From: Streptomyces griseomycini
GTDB lineage: Bacteria; Actinomycetota; Actinomycetes; Streptomycetales; Streptomycetaceae
Assembly (NCBI RefSeq): GCF_014203535.1
Contig: NZ_JACHJI010000002.1
Location: 867,777 to 931,776 of the forward strand
Direction: 5' to 3'
DNA: 64,000 nt
Every line of letters starts with the position of its first letter. The stretch's first letter is position 1. The position numbers and the translations under genes are program-made. Under the pieces are notes generated by a model. That model did no database searches, was not told where the DNA came from, and saw only the letters and a program-made list of their open reading frames with translations. Of this stretch, positions 8,752-19,251 are shown one piece after another.

Positions 8752-10710
8752 CTACGCCCAGTCCGGCTCGGGTTCCGGCTCCACGTCCGGATCGGGCCGG
8801 TCGTCCCGGCCGGCCGCTCCCGCGTCCCCGGCCGGGTCCGCCGCCCCGCCGGAAGGCCCGCCCAGCGACCCCAGCACCGCCACCACGCCCTCCCCGTACG
8901 TGGCCAGCTTCTTCTCCCCCACCCCGCTGATCCCGCCGAGCTCGGCCACCGAGGCGGGCCAGACCGTGACGATCTCCCTGAGCGTGGCGTCGTGGAAGAT
9001 GACGTACGCCGGGACGCCCTGTTCCCGGGCCTGCTCGGCACGCCAGGCGCGCAGGGCCTCGAAGGCCGGCACGAGTTCCGCGGGCAGCTCGGCGGCGGCC
9101 CTGGCCTTGCGCTCGCCCCGCCCCGAGCCCGACGGTCCCGAACCGCCCGACCGGGAGGCCGCCGGCTTCTCCGGCTCCTTGCGCAGCGGTACCTCCCGCT
9201 CCCGCCGCAGCACCGCACCGCTGGCCTCGGTGAGCACCAGCGTGCCGTACTCACCCTCGACCGCGAGCAGCCCCTGGGCGAGCAACTGCCGGACCACGCC
9301 CCGCCACTCGGCCTCGGTCAGCTCCTCACCGATCCCGAACACGGAGAGCTGGTCGTGGTCGAACTGGATGACCTTGGCCGTGCGCCGTCCCAGCAGGATG
9401 TCCACGATCTGCACCGCGCCGAACTTCTGTCCGCGCTCCCGCTGCAACCGCACCACCGTGGACAGCACCTTCTGCGCCGCGATGGTCCCGTCCCAGGTCT
9501 CCGGCGGGGTGAGACAGGTGTCGCAGTTGCCGCAGCCCGCCGGGTCGGGGTCCTGGCCGAAGTAGGCGAGGAGCTGACCGCGCCGGCACTGCACGGTCTC
9601 GCACAGGGCGAGCATCGCGTCCAGGTGCTGGTTGGCCCGCCGCCGGAAGGACTCGTCGCCCTCGCCGGACTGGATCAGCTTGCGCTGCTGGATGACGTCG
9701 CCCAGCCCGTAGGCCATCCACGCCGTGGACGGCAGCCCGTCGCGGCCCGCGCGCCCCGTCTCCTGGTAGTAGCCCTCGACCGACTTGGGGAGGTCGAGGT
9801 GGGCGACGAACCGGACGTCCGGCTTGTCGATGCCCATCCCGAACGCGATGGTCGCCACCACCACCAGGCCGTCCTCCCGCAGGAACCGCGCCTGGTGCGC
9901 GGCGCGCGTCCCCGCGTCGAGGCCCGCGTGGTACGGCACCGCCTCGATGCCGTTGCGGGTGAGGAACTCGGCGGTCTTCTCGACGGAGTTGCGCGACAGG
10001 CAGTACACGATGCCGGCGTCTCCGGGGTGCTCCTCCCGCAGGAAGCCCAGCAGCTGCTTCTTCGGGTCCGCCTTCGGCACGATCCGGTACTGGATGTTGG
10101 GGCGGTCGAAGCTCGCCACGAAGTGCCGGGCCGTCGGCATGTTCAGCCGCTCGGTGATCTCCCGGTGCGTGGCGTGCGTGGCCGTCGCCGTGAGCGCCAT
10201 CCGGGGCACGTCCGGCCACCGCTCGCCGAGCAGCGAGAGCATGAGGTAGTCCGGCCGGAAGTCGTGCCCCCACTGGGACACGCAGTGCGCCTCGTCGATC
10301 GCGAAGACGGAGATCTTGCCGCGCGAGAGCAGGTCCAGGGTGGAGTCCAGCCGCAGCCGCTCCGGCGCGAGGTACAGCAGATCCAGCTCGCCGGCGAGGA
10401 ACTCCGCCTCGACGACCCGCCGCTCGTCGAAGTCCTGCGTGGAGTTCATGAACCCGGCCCGCACGCCCAGCGCCCGCAGCGCGTCCACCTGGTCCTGCAT
10501 CAGCGCGATGAGCGGGGAGACGACCACGCCCGTGCCCGGTCTGACCAGGGCCGGGATCTGGTAGCACAGCGACTTGCCGCCCCCGGTCGGCATGAGCACG
10601 ACCGCGTCCCCGCCCGCCACCACGTGCTCGATGACGGCTTCCTGCTCACCGCGGAAGGCCTCGTACCCGAACACCCGGTGCAGCGCGGCCAGCGCCTCGC
10701 CCTGCGTCAC
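8752..10710 (-). CDS. recQ: ATP-dependent DNA helicase RecQ
   Basis: The 652-residue product is a 3'-5' superfamily-2 helicase for recombination and fork repair. It has Walker A PTGGGKS (41-47), the DEAH box in [16 protein letters not shown], helicase C-terminal motifs with [10 protein letters not shown], a four-Cys zinc site ending CGNCDTC, a winged-helix region and a C-terminal HRDC domain. An ATG at 10716 has GGCAGG directly abutting it, whereas the GTG at 10710 sits 6 nt after the same AGG, so I prefer the GTG. The C-terminus carries an acidic Pro/Glu/Asp tail after the HRDC domain. It is transcribed alone, downstream of the nuo terminator. Confidence 0.93.
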   Translation of the reverse strand: MTQGEALAALHRVFGYEAFRGEQEAVIEHVVAGGDAVVLMPTGGGKSLCYQIPALVRPGTGVVVSPLIALMQDQVDALRALGVRAGFMNSTQDFDERRVVEAEFLAGELDLLYLAPERLRLDSTLDLLSRGKISVFAIDEAHCVSQWGHDFRPDYLMLSLLGERWPDVPRMALTATATHATHREITERLNMPTARHFVASFDRPNIQYRIVPKADPKKQLLGFLREEHPGDAGIVYCLSRNSVEKTAEFLTRNGIEAVPYHAGLDAGTRAAHQARFLREDGLVVVATIAFGMGIDKPDVRFVAHLDLPKSVEGYYQETGRAGRDGLPSTAWMAYGLGDVIQQRKLIQSGEGDESFRRRANQHLDAMLALCETVQCRRGQLLAYFGQDPDPAGCGNCDTCLTPPETWDGTIAAQKVLSTVVRLQRERGQKFGAVQIVDILLGRRTAKVIQFDHDQLSVFGIGEELTEAEWRGVVRQLLAQGLLAVEGEYGTLVLTEASGAVLRREREVPLRKEPEKPAASRSGGSGPSGSGRGERKARAAAELPAELVPAFEALRAWRAEQAREQGVPAYVIFHDATLREIVTVWPASVAELGGISGVGEKKLATYGEGVVAVLGSLGGPSGGAADPAGDAGAAGRDDRPDPDVEPEPEPDWA

Positions 10711-10830
10711 TGTCATCCTGCCACTACCGCCCGTCACCGTGCTCCCGTGAGCCGTCCCTCGACCACTGCCTCCACGATAGGGGTCCGCACCGACAGCCCC
10801 CGGGGTTGTCCACAGGCCCGCCCACGCGCG

Positions 10831-10877
10831 ACGGCGGCGGTCCGGCACCCCCCGAGCAGGTACCGGACCGCCGCCGT
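10831..10877 (-). terminator. Terminator of the nuo operon
   Basis: A perfect 15-bp inverted repeat (10831-10845 with 10863-10877) has a 17-nt loop and lies 20 nt beyond the nuoN stop codon on the minus strand. There is no T-run, as is usual for Streptomyces terminators. Confidence 0.75.
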
Positions 10878-10897
10878 GTCGCCGGGCGGGCGGCGCG

Positions 10898-12556
10898 TCA
10901 GCGCACGAACACCCCCGCGTCGCCCGCCAGCTCCAGGAAGTACTGCGGTGCCACACCGAGCACCACCGTGACCGCCACACCGACCCCGATCGCCGTCATC
11001 GTCAGCGGTGACGGCACCGCGACGGTCGGGCCCTCGGGACGCGGCTCGCTGAAGAACATCAGGACGATGACGCGGATGTAGAAGAACGCCGCGATGGCCG
11101 ACGAGAGCACGCCGATCACGACCAACGGGACGGCCCCGCCCTCCGCCGCCGCCTTGAACACGGCGAACTTCCCGGCGAAGCCGGAGGTCAGCGGAATGCC
11201 CGCGAAGGCCAGCAGGAACACCGCGAACACCGCCGCCACCAGCGGGGACCTGCGGCCCAGCCCCGCCCACTTGGACAGGTGCGTCGCCTCACCGCCGGCG
11301 TCCCGGACCAGCGTGACCACCGCGAACGCGCCGATCGTCACGAACGAGTACGCCGCCAGGTAGAACAGCACGGACGACACACCGCTCGGCGTGGCGGCGA
11401 TGACACCGGCGAGGATGAAGCCCGCGTGCGCGATCGACGAGTACGCCAGCAGCCGCTTGATGTCGGTCTGCGTGATCGCGACGATCGCACCGCCCAGCAT
11501 GGTGACGATCGCGACGGCCCACATCACCGGCCGCCAGTCCCAGCGCAGGCCCGGCAGCACGACGTACAGCACCCGCAGCAGCGCGCCGAAGGCCGCCACC
11601 TTGGTCGCCGCCGCCATGAAACCGGTCACCGGCGTGGGGGCCCCCTGGTACACGTCCGGCGTCCACATGTGGAAGGGCACGGCGCCGACCTTGAACAGCA
11701 GGCCCATCACCAGCAGGGCCGCGCCCACGAGCAGCAGCGCGTCGTTGCCCATGGTGTTCGCGAGCGCCGGGGTGACGTCCTGCACGGTCCCGTCGACGAC
11801 CCGCGCGATCGTCGCGTACGACATCGAGCCCGCGTAGCCGTACAGCAGCGCGATGCCGAACAGCGTGAACGCGGAGGCGAACGCGCCGAGCAGGAAGTAC
11901 TTGACCGCCGCCTCCTGCGACATCAGCCGCTTGCGACGGGCCAGCGCGCACAGCAGGTACAGCGGGAGCGAGAAGACCTCGAGCGCCACGAAGAGCGTCA
12001 GCAGGTCGTTGGCCGCCGGGAAGACCAGCATGCCGGCGACCGCGAAGAGCAGCAGCGGGAACACCTCGGTGGTGGTGAACCCGGCCTTGACCGCCTTCTT
12101 CTCGCTGTCGCTGCCCGGCACGGAGGCGGCCTGGGCGGCGAAGGAGTCGACGCGGTTGCCGTGCGCCTCGGGGTCGAGCCGGCGCTCGGCGAAGGTGAAC
12201 AGGCCGACCAGGGCCGTCAGCAGGACGGTGCCCTGCAGGAACAGGGCCGGTCCGTCGACGGCGATGGCGCCCATCGCCGCGATGCCCGCCTTGGTGGTGC
12301 CGTAGTCGCCGGCCGCGAGCGCCACGACCGCGGCGAAGGCGGCGGCGAGGGCCACCAGGGAGACGAACATCTGCACGTGGTAGCGCGACTTGCGCGGGAC
12401 GAACGCCTCGACCAGCACCCCGAGGACCGCCGCCCCGACGACGATCAGGGTGGGGGCGAGCTGTCCGTACTCGATCTTCGGCGTGTCGATCTTCGTGATC
12501 GGGTCGGCCGCGGCCGCCGCCGTTGTCCACAGGCTGTGGACGGCTGTTGTGCTCAC
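10898..12556 (-). CDS. nuoN: NADH-quinone oxidoreductase subunit N
   Basis: The 552-residue polytopic protein is one of three antiporter-like proton-pumping subunits in the membrane arm of complex I. It has about 14 transmembrane helices with the conserved helix-7/8 segment ([18 protein letters not shown]) and the loop lysine region [16 protein letters not shown]. It starts at GTG 12556, overlapping the nuoM stop by 4 nt. It is the last gene of the operon and is followed by a strong hairpin. Its length is slightly above E. coli NuoN because of an N-terminal extension and a central insertion near residue 150. Confidence 0.95.
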   Translation of the reverse strand: MSTTAVHSLWTTAAAAADPITKIDTPKIEYGQLAPTLIVVGAAVLGVLVEAFVPRKSRYHVQMFVSLVALAAAFAAVVALAAGDYGTTKAGIAAMGAIAVDGPALFLQGTVLLTALVGLFTFAERRLDPEAHGNRVDSFAAQAASVPGSDSEKKAVKAGFTTTEVFPLLLFAVAGMLVFPAANDLLTLFVALEVFSLPLYLLCALARRKRLMSQEAAVKYFLLGAFASAFTLFGIALLYGYAGSMSYATIARVVDGTVQDVTPALANTMGNDALLLVGAALLVMGLLFKVGAVPFHMWTPDVYQGAPTPVTGFMAAATKVAAFGALLRVLYVVLPGLRWDWRPVMWAVAIVTMLGGAIVAITQTDIKRLLAYSSIAHAGFILAGVIAATPSGVSSVLFYLAAYSFVTIGAFAVVTLVRDAGGEATHLSKWAGLGRRSPLVAAVFAVFLLAFAGIPLTSGFAGKFAVFKAAAEGGAVPLVVIGVLSSAIAAFFYIRVIVLMFFSEPRPEGPTVAVPSPLTMTAIGVGVAVTVVLGVAPQYFLELAGDAGVFVR

Positions 12557-14124
12557 TTGGCCGCCTCCACCTCAGGCTTGGGGTCCTTCTGGTCCACGTC
12601 GAGCATGGTCTGCTTCACCGCCGGGTTCACGACGTCCGTGACGGGCTTCGGGTAGACGCCCAGGAAGACCAGCAGCACGACCAGCGGCGCCACCACCGCG
12701 ATCTCCCGCACCCGCAGGTCGGGCATCGCGGAGACCTCGGGCTTCACCGGGCCGGTCATCGTCCGCTGGTAGAGGACGAGGGTGTAGAGCGCGGCGAGGA
12801 CGATGCCGAGGGTGGCGACGATGCCGATCACCGGGTAGCGGGTGAACGTGCCGACCAGGACCAGGAACTCGCTGACGAAGGGCGCGAGACCCGGCAGCGA
12901 GAGGGTCGCGAGGCCGCCGATCAGGAACGTGCCGGCGAGCACCGGGGCCACCTTCTGCACACCGCCGTAGTCGGCGATGAGCCGCGAGCCGCGCCGCGAG
13001 ATCAGGAAGCCGGCGATCAGCATCAGCACGGCCGTCGAGATCCCGTGGTTGACCATGTAGAGCGTCGCGCCGGACTGCCCCTGGCTGGTCATCGCGAAGA
13101 TGCCCATGATGATGAAGCCGAAGTGCGAGATCGACGCGTACGCGATCAGCCGCTTGATGTCGCGCTGGCCGACCGCGAGCAGCGCGCCGTAGATGATGCT
13201 GATGACCGCCAGGACGAGGACGACCGGCGTCGCCCACTTGCTGGCCTCCGGGAACAGCTGGAGGCAGAAGCGGAGCATCGCGAAGGTGCCCACCTTGTCG
13301 ACGACCGCCGTGATGAGCACGGCGACCGGGGCGGTGGACTCCTGCATGGCGTTGGGCAGCCAGGTGTGCAGCGGCCACAGCGGCGCCTTCACCGCGAAGG
13401 CGAAGAAGAAACCGAGGAACAGCCAGCGCTCGGTGCTGGTCGCCATGTCCAGCTCGCCGCTCGCCCGGGCCTCGGCGATCTCCGTGAGCGAGAAGTTCCC
13501 GGCGACCACGTACAGCCCGATCACCGCGGCCAGCATGATCAGACCGCCGGCCAGGTTGTAGAGCAGGAACTTCACCGCCGCGTACGACCGCTGGGTGGCC
13601 GCCGCCTGCTCGCCGTGCTCGTGGGCCCGGTCCCCGAAGCCGCCGATGAGGAAGTACAGCGGGATCAGCATGGCTTCGAAGAAGATGTAGAAGAGGAAGA
13701 CGTCGGTGGCCTCGAAGGAGAGGATCACCATCGCCTCGACGGCCAGGATCAGGGCGAAGAAGCCCTGCGTCGGCCGCCACCGCCTGCTGCCGGTCTCCAG
13801 GGGGTCGGCGTCGTGCCAGCCCGCGAGGACGATGAACGGGATCAGCAGGGCGGTCAGCGCGATCAGCGCCACCGCGATGCCGTCCACGCCCAGTTCGTAG
13901 CGGACCCCGAAGTCCGCGATCCAGGCGTGGGACTCGGTGAGCTGGTAGCGGTCGCCGTCCGGGTCGAACCGCACCAGGACGGTGATCGCCAGCACCAGCG
14001 TGGCGAGCGAGAAGAGCAGGGCCAGCCACTTGGCGGCCGTGCGCTTCGCGGCCGGTACGGCGGCCGTGGCGATCGCCCCGACGGCCGGGAGCGCCGCCGT
14101 GGCTGTCAGCAGGGGAAAGGACAT
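12553..14124 (-). CDS. nuoM: NADH-quinone oxidoreductase subunit M
   Basis: The 523-residue antiporter-like membrane subunit of complex I carries the conserved proton-channel segments PLHTWLPNAMQESTAPVAVL and an internal EAMLIPLYFLIGG stretch with the conserved helix-5 glutamate. ATG 14124 follows a GGAAAGG-like site on the coding strand and lies 5 nt after the nuoL stop. The upstream continuation of this frame is only the shadow of nuoL. Proton pumping is known for the family; nothing here departs from it. Confidence 0.95.
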   Translation of the reverse strand: MSFPLLTATAALPAVGAIATAAVPAAKRTAAKWLALLFSLATLVLAITVLVRFDPDGDRYQLTESHAWIADFGVRYELGVDGIAVALIALTALLIPFIVLAGWHDADPLETGSRRWRPTQGFFALILAVEAMVILSFEATDVFLFYIFFEAMLIPLYFLIGGFGDRAHEHGEQAAATQRSYAAVKFLLYNLAGGLIMLAAVIGLYVVAGNFSLTEIAEARASGELDMATSTERWLFLGFFFAFAVKAPLWPLHTWLPNAMQESTAPVAVLITAVVDKVGTFAMLRFCLQLFPEASKWATPVVLVLAVISIIYGALLAVGQRDIKRLIAYASISHFGFIIMGIFAMTSQGQSGATLYMVNHGISTAVLMLIAGFLISRRGSRLIADYGGVQKVAPVLAGTFLIGGLATLSLPGLAPFVSEFLVLVGTFTRYPVIGIVATLGIVLAALYTLVLYQRTMTGPVKPEVSAMPDLRVREIAVVAPLVVLLVFLGVYPKPVTDVVNPAVKQTMLDVDQKDPKPEVEAAK

Positions 14125-14129
14125 CGGTA

Positions 14130-16094
14130 TCAGACCGCCCTCATCAGGAGGGTCGCGGCGACCAGGACCGCCGCGCCGCCGAACATCGAGACCGCGTAGG
14201 ACCGCGCGAAGCCGTTCTGCAGCCTGCGCATCCGCCCGGACAGGCCGCCCATCGAGGCCGCCGTGCCGTTGACGACCCCGTCGACCAGGGTGTGGTCGAC
14301 GTAGACCAGCGAGCGCGTGAGGTGCTCGCCGCCGCGGACCAGGACCACGTGGTTGAAGTCGTCCTGGAGCAGGTCGCGCCGGGCGGCCCGGGTGAGCAGC
14401 GATCCGCGCGGGGCGACGGCCGGGACCGGGCGGCGCCCGTACTGGGCCCAGGCGACGGCCACGCCGATGACCATCACGGCGACCGTGGACAGCGTCACCG
14501 TCAGGGCGCTGACCGGCGGGTGGCCGTGGGCGTGCCCGGTGACGGGCTCCAGCCAGTGCACGAAGCGGTCGCCGATGCTGAAGAAGGCACCGCCCGCGAC
14601 CGACCCGACGGCCAGCACGATCATCGGGATCGTCATGACCTTCGGCGACTCGTGCGGGTGCGGCGGGGTGTACTCGCCCCGCGTCCGGGCGGCGGGCTCC
14701 ACGTCCGGCTCGGCCGGGGACGGCGTCGGGGCGTTGCGCCAGCGCTCCTCGCCGAAGAACGTCATCAGCATCACGCGCGTCATGTAGTACGCGGTGATGG
14801 CCGCGCCCAGCAGGGCGCAGGCGCCGAGGATCCAGCCCTCGGTGCCGCCCTTGGCGAACGCCGCCTCGATGATCTTGTCCTTGGAGAAGAAGCCGGACAG
14901 CCCCGGGAAGCCGATGATCGCGAGGTAGCCGAGGCCGAAGGTGACGAAGGTGACCGGCATGTACTTGCGCAGTCCGCCGTAGCGGCGCATGTCGACCTCG
15001 TCGTTCATGCCGTGCATCACCGAGCCGGCGCCGAGGAACAGCCCGGCCTTGAAGAAGCCGTGCGTCACCAGGTGCATGATCGCGAAGACGTAGCCGATGG
15101 GGCCGAGGCCCGCGGCCAGCACCATGTAGCCGATCTGCGACATGGTCGAGCCGGCCAGCGCCTTCTTGATGTCGTCCTTCGCGCAACCGACGATCGCACC
15201 GAACAGCAGCGTGACCGCGCCGACGATGGTGACGACCAGCTGCGCGTCGGGGGCGCCGTTGAAGATGGCTCCGGAGCGGACGATGAGGTACACGCCCGCC
15301 GTCACCATGGTGGCCGCGTGGATCAGGGCCGAGACCGGGGTCGGGCCCTCCATCGCGTCCCCGAGCCAGGACTGCAGCGGCACCTGGGCGGACTTGCCGC
15401 AGGCGGCGAGCAGCAGCATCAGGGCGATCGCGGTGAGCTTGCCCTCGCCCGCCTCGCCCGCGAGGGAGGCCTCCCCGTGGCCGCCGAGCACCGGCCCGAA
15501 GGCGAAGGTGCCGAACCACAGGAACATCAGCATGATCGCGATCGACAGGCCCATGTCGCCGACGCGGTTGACCAGGAAGGCCTTCTTCGCGGCCGTCGCG
15601 GCGCTGGGCTTGTGCTGCCAGAAGCCGATCAGCAGGTAGGAGGCGAGGCCGACGCCCTCCCAGCCGAGGTACAGCAGCAGGTAGTTGTCGGCGAGGACGA
15701 GGATCAGCATCGCCGCGAGGAACAGGTTTAGGTAGCCGAAGAAGCGGCGGCGCCGCTCGTCGTGCTCCATGTACCCGACGGAGTACAGGTGGATCAGCGA
15801 GCCGACGCCGGTGATCAGCAGCACGAACGTCATCGACAGCTGGTCGAGCCGGAAGGCGACGTCGGCCTGGAACCCCTCCACCGGGATCCAGCTGAACAGG
15901 TGCTGCGTGACGGTGCGTTCCCCGGCGCCCTTGCCCAGCAGGTCGGTGAACAGCACCAGGCCGAGCGCGAAGGAGACGAACGCGAGGGCGGTGCCGATCC
16001 AGTGGCCGACGGAGTCCAGCCGGCGTCCGCCGCACAGCAGGACCACCGCTCCGAGCAGGGGCGCCGCCACCAGCAGCGCAATCAGGTTCTCCAC
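14130..16094 (-). CDS. nuoL: NADH-quinone oxidoreductase subunit L
   Basis: The 654-residue distal membrane subunit of complex I is predicted to have ~16 helices including the long lateral helix. The channel segment [20 protein letters not shown] is present, as is the conserved FSKDKI loop. A Pro/Glu-rich cytoplasmic loop near residues 450-480 is typical of actinobacteria. The start codon is GTG at 16094, 11 nt downstream of nuoK. It couples quinone reduction to proton translocation with NuoM and NuoN. Confidence 0.95.
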   Translation of the reverse strand: MENLIALLVAAPLLGAVVLLCGGRRLDSVGHWIGTALAFVSFALGLVLFTDLLGKGAGERTVTQHLFSWIPVEGFQADVAFRLDQLSMTFVLLITGVGSLIHLYSVGYMEHDERRRRFFGYLNLFLAAMLILVLADNYLLLYLGWEGVGLASYLLIGFWQHKPSAATAAKKAFLVNRVGDMGLSIAIMLMFLWFGTFAFGPVLGGHGEASLAGEAGEGKLTAIALMLLLAACGKSAQVPLQSWLGDAMEGPTPVSALIHAATMVTAGVYLIVRSGAIFNGAPDAQLVVTIVGAVTLLFGAIVGCAKDDIKKALAGSTMSQIGYMVLAAGLGPIGYVFAIMHLVTHGFFKAGLFLGAGSVMHGMNDEVDMRRYGGLRKYMPVTFVTFGLGYLAIIGFPGLSGFFSKDKIIEAAFAKGGTEGWILGACALLGAAITAYYMTRVMLMTFFGEERWRNAPTPSPAEPDVEPAARTRGEYTPPHPHESPKVMTIPMIVLAVGSVAGGAFFSIGDRFVHWLEPVTGHAHGHPPVSALTVTLSTVAVMVIGVAVAWAQYGRRPVPAVAPRGSLLTRAARRDLLQDDFNHVVLVRGGEHLTRSLVYVDHTLVDGVVNGTAASMGGLSGRMRRLQNGFARSYAVSMFGGAAVLVAATLLMRAV

Positions 16095-16105
16095 GTTTCA
16101 GCCCC

Positions 16106-16405
16106 TTACAGCTTCATCAGGCTGGCGTCGTCGACCGAGGCCGAGTGGCGGGAACGGAACAGGGACACGATGATCGCCAGCCCCACCACGACCTCCGCGG
16201 CGGCGACGACCATCGTGAAGAAGGCGATGACCTGGCCGTCGAGGTTGCCGTGCATCCGGGAGAAGGCGACGAAGGCGAGGTTGCAGGCGTTGAGCATGAG
16301 CTCGACGCACATGAAGACGACGATCGCGTTGCGCCTGATCAGCACGCCGGTGGCGCCGATCGTGAACAACAGGGCGGCGAGGTAGAGGTAGTTGACCGGG
16401 TTCAC
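16106..16405 (-). CDS. nuoK: NADH-quinone oxidoreductase subunit K
   Basis: The 99-residue protein has three transmembrane helices. It contains the conserved membrane glutamates in [14 protein letters not shown] and [10 protein letters not shown], which form part of the central proton pathway (MrpC-like subunit). The GTG start overlaps the nuoJ stop by 4 nt. Size is normal. Confidence 0.95.
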   Translation of the reverse strand: MNPVNYLYLAALLFTIGATGVLIRRNAIVVFMCVELMLNACNLAFVAFSRMHGNLDGQVIAFFTMVVAAAEVVVGLAIIVSLFRSRHSASVDDASLMKL

Positions 16406-17244
16406 TTCGACGCCTCCTCGGGCCGCTTGAACGTCGTCGGCTCGATCGCCGTGCGCTCCAGCCGCTCCTCGGCGCGCTGCTCCAGTGCCCTCAGGTCGTT
16501 GAGCGCCTCCTGCGACACGTCACGGATCTGACCGCGCTCGCGCAGCGTCTTGCTGACGGTGAGCTCGGACGGGGTGCCGTCGGGCAGCAGGCCCGCGATG
16601 TCCACGGCGTTGTGCCGCGCGTACACGCCGGGCGCCGGCAGCGGCGGCACGTGCTTCCCCTCCCGGACCCGCTGCTCGGCCAGCTCGCGCTGGGTCCTGG
16701 CGCGCTCGGTGCGCTCGCGGTGGGTGAGCACCATGGCGCCGACGGCGGCCGTGATGAGCAGGGCGCCGGTGATCTCGAAGGCGAAGACGTACTTGGTGAA
16801 GACGAGGGCCGCGATGCCCTCCACGTTGCCGTTCGCGTTCGCCTGGCCGAGGCCGCCGAACTCGCTGAGCGAGGCGTTGCCGATGCCCGCGACCAGCAGG
16901 ACGCCGAAACCGAGCCCGCACAGCAGGGCCAGCCAGCGCTGGCCCTTGATGGTCTCCTTCAGGGAGTCCGCCGCGGTGACGCCGACCAGCATCACCACGA
17001 ACAGGAACAGCATCATGATCGCGCCGGTGTAGACGACGATCTGCACCACGCCCAGGAAGTAGGCGCCGTTGGCCAGGTAGAACACCGCCAGGACGATCAT
17101 GGTCCCGGCGAGGCAGAGCGCGCTGTGCACGGCCCGCTTCATGAAGACGGTGCACAGCGCGCCGATCACCGCGATCGTGCCGAGGATCCAGAACTGGACG
17201 GCCTCCCCGGTGGAGGTGGAGTAGGCGGCGAGCTGTCCGGTCAT
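16402..17244 (-). CDS. nuoJ: NADH-quinone oxidoreductase subunit J
   Basis: The 280-residue protein has five N-terminal transmembrane helices, including the conserved [19 protein letters not shown] helix near the quinone site, and a cytoplasmic C-terminal tail of ~100 residues. That tail is rich in Arg/Glu and longer than in E. coli, a usual actinobacterial feature. ATG 17244 overlaps the nuoI stop as ATGA. The frame remains open upstream only as a shadow of nuoI. Confidence 0.95.
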   Translation of the reverse strand: MTGQLAAYSTSTGEAVQFWILGTIAVIGALCTVFMKRAVHSALCLAGTMIVLAVFYLANGAYFLGVVQIVVYTGAIMMLFLFVVMLVGVTAADSLKETIKGQRWLALLCGLGFGVLLVAGIGNASLSEFGGLGQANANGNVEGIAALVFTKYVFAFEITGALLITAAVGAMVLTHRERTERARTQRELAEQRVREGKHVPPLPAPGVYARHNAVDIAGLLPDGTPSELTVSKTLRERGQIRDVSQEALNDLRALEQRAEERLERTAIEPTTFKRPEEASK

Positions 17245-17882
17245 CGCTTGATCACCTCCTCCGACGCCGGTTCCTCCGGGCCGAAGGTCGAGGCGGCCTC
17301 CTGGACCACCTCGCCCCTGGAACGGGCGACCTGCCGCTCCGTACCGGGCGCGGCCTCGGTCACCAGGCCCCGGTAGTAGTCCTGCTCGTCGGTGCCCGGG
17401 TACATGGCGTGCGGGCTGTCGACCATGCCCTCCTCCAGACCGGCGAGCAGCTGCTCCTTGGTGTAGATGAGGTTGGCGCGGCTGGAGTCCGCCAGCTCGA
17501 ACTCGTTGGTCATCGTGAGCGCGCGCGTGGGGCACGCCTCGATGCACAGTCCGCACAGGATGCAGCGGGCGTAGTTGATCTGGTAGACGCGGCCGTACCG
17601 CTCGCCGGGCGAGTAGCGCTCCTCGTCGGTGTTGTCCGCGCCCTCGACGTAGATCGCGTCGGCGGGGCAGGCCCAGGCGCACAGCTCGCAGCCGACGCAC
17701 TTCTCCAGGCCGTCCGGATGGCGGTTGAGCTGGTGCCGTCCGTGGAAGCGCGGAGCGGTGGTCTTCTGCTGCTCCGGGTACTGCTCGGTCAGCCGCTTCT
17801 TGAACATGGCCTTGAAGGTCACGCCGAAGCCGGCCACGGGGTTCAGGAAACCGGGCTTGGTCTCCTTGGGCTCCTCAGCCAT
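17241..17882 (-). CDS. nuoI: NADH-quinone oxidoreductase subunit I
   Basis: The 213-residue ferredoxin-like subunit of the peripheral arm carries two CxxCxxCxxxCP sets, Cys62/65/68/72 and Cys107/110/113/117, for the two 4Fe-4S clusters N6a and N6b that pass electrons to NuoB. ATG 17882 is chosen over an in-frame GTG-type start at 17954 because a full GGAGG lies 7-8 nt upstream. It overlaps the end of nuoH by 8 nt. The C-terminal ~60 residues beyond the clusters are an acidic actinobacterial extension. Confidence 0.95.
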   Translation of the reverse strand: MAEEPKETKPGFLNPVAGFGVTFKAMFKKRLTEQYPEQQKTTAPRFHGRHQLNRHPDGLEKCVGCELCAWACPADAIYVEGADNTDEERYSPGERYGRVYQINYARCILCGLCIEACPTRALTMTNEFELADSSRANLIYTKEQLLAGLEEGMVDSPHAMYPGTDEQDYYRGLVTEAAPGTERQVARSRGEVVQEAASTFGPEEPASEEVIKR

Positions 17883-19251
17883 CGGAGGCCTCCTTTCCGT
17901 CCGTGGATCCACCCAGTGGTCCGTCACTCCGGGTGTCGGGTCCACCACTGACAATGAGCTCCCGCTCGCGTCGCGAGCGGCGCCGCGGCACCGGCGGCAC
18001 CTCCTGTCCCGGCAGCGGCGGTACGGGGAACCCGCCCGCCATCGGGTCGAAGGCGGCCGGGGCCTCGACGGGCTTCCCGTCCCGCTTGGCCTTCTCGCGG
18101 AACATGTCGGCGACGAAGGAGAGCAGCAGCAGGGCGAGCACGGCCCCGCCGATGTAGAGCGCGATGTCGGCGAAGTCGTAGTTCTCGTTCCGCAGGGCCC
18201 GCACGGTGGCGACGAGCATCAGCCACACCAGCGAGACCGGGATGAGGACCTTCCAGCCGAGCTTCATCAGCTGGTCGTAGCGGACCCGCGGGAGCGTGCC
18301 GCGCAGCCACACGAACATGAACAGCAGCAGCTGGACCTTGAGGACGAACCAGAGCAGCGGCCACCAGCCGTGGTTCGCGCCCTCCCAGAAGGTGCTGACC
18401 GGCCACGGGGCCCGCCAGCCGCCGAGGAAGAGGGTGACGGCGACGGCCGAGACGGTGACCATGTTGATGTACTCGGCGAGCATGAACATCGCGAACTTGA
18501 TCGACGAGTACTCGGTGTTGAAGCCGCCGACCAGGTCGCCCTCGGACTCCGGCATGTCGAACGGCGCGCGGTTGGTCTCGCCGACCATCGTGACGATGTA
18601 GATGACGAAGGAGACCGGCAGCAGCAGGACGTACCAGCGGTCGGCCTGCTGCTCGACGATCGTCGACGTCGACATCGACCCCGAGTAGAGGAACACGGAG
18701 GCGAACGCGGCGCCCATGGCGATCTCGTAGGAGATCATCTGCGCGCAGGAGCGCAGGCCGCCCAGCAGCGGGTAGGTCGATCCGGAGCTCCAGCCCGCCA
18801 GGACGATGCCGTAGATGCCGACCGAGGCGACCGCGAGGATGTAGAGCACCGCGATCGGCAGGTCGGTGAGCTGCATCGTGGTGCGCTGACCGAAGATCGA
18901 GATCTCGTTGCCGGCCGGGCCGAAGGGGATCACCGCGATCGCCATGAAGGCCGGGACGGCCGCGACGATCGGCGCGAGGACGTACACCGCCTTGTCGGCG
19001 CGCTTGACGACGACGTCTTCCTTGAGCATCAGCTTCACGCCGTCGGCGAGCGACTGGAGCATGCCCCAGGGGCCGTGCCGGTTGGGGCCGATGCGCAGCT
19101 GCATCCAGGCGACGACCTTGCGCTCCATCACGATGGAGATCAGCACGGTCACCATGAGGAAGGCGAAGCAGAACACCGCCTTGACGACGATCAGCCACCA
19201 GGGGTCGCGGCCGAACATCGAGAGGTCTTCAGCGGCGAGGTACGGGCTCAT
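17875..19251 (-). CDS. nuoH: NADH-quinone oxidoreductase subunit H
   Basis: The 458-residue membrane subunit forms the quinone chamber with NuoB and NuoD. Eight helices are expected. The conserved motifs [11 protein letters not shown] and [18 protein letters not shown] (the E-rich loop of the quinone cavity) are clear. ATG 19251 overlaps the nuoG stop by 4 nt. A charged C-terminal tail of ~70 residues, with a short Pro-rich segment, follows the last helix. Confidence 0.95.
   Translation of the reverse strand: MSPYLAAEDLSMFGRDPWWLIVVKAVFCFAFLMVTVLISIVMERKVVAWMQLRIGPNRHGPWGMLQSLADGVKLMLKEDVVVKRADKAVYVLAPIVAAVPAFMAIAVIPFGPAGNEISIFGQRTTMQLTDLPIAVLYILAVASVGIYGIVLAGWSSGSTYPLLGGLRSCAQMISYEIAMGAAFASVFLYSGSMSTSTIVEQQADRWYVLLLPVSFVIYIVTMVGETNRAPFDMPESEGDLVGGFNTEYSSIKFAMFMLAEYINMVTVSAVAVTLFLGGWRAPWPVSTFWEGANHGWWPLLWFVLKVQLLLFMFVWLRGTLPRVRYDQLMKLGWKVLIPVSLVWLMLVATVRALRNENYDFADIALYIGGAVLALLLLSFVADMFREKAKRDGKPVEAPAAFDPMAGGFPVPPLPGQEVPPVPRRRSRRERELIVSGGPDTRSDGPLGGSTDGKEASDG

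Noticed and set aside
12523..16385. Several long plus-strand ORFs across nuoL, nuoM and nuoK
   Set aside because: They are His/Gln/Glu/Arg-rich with no motifs and lie opposite conserved complex I genes; frame shadows.
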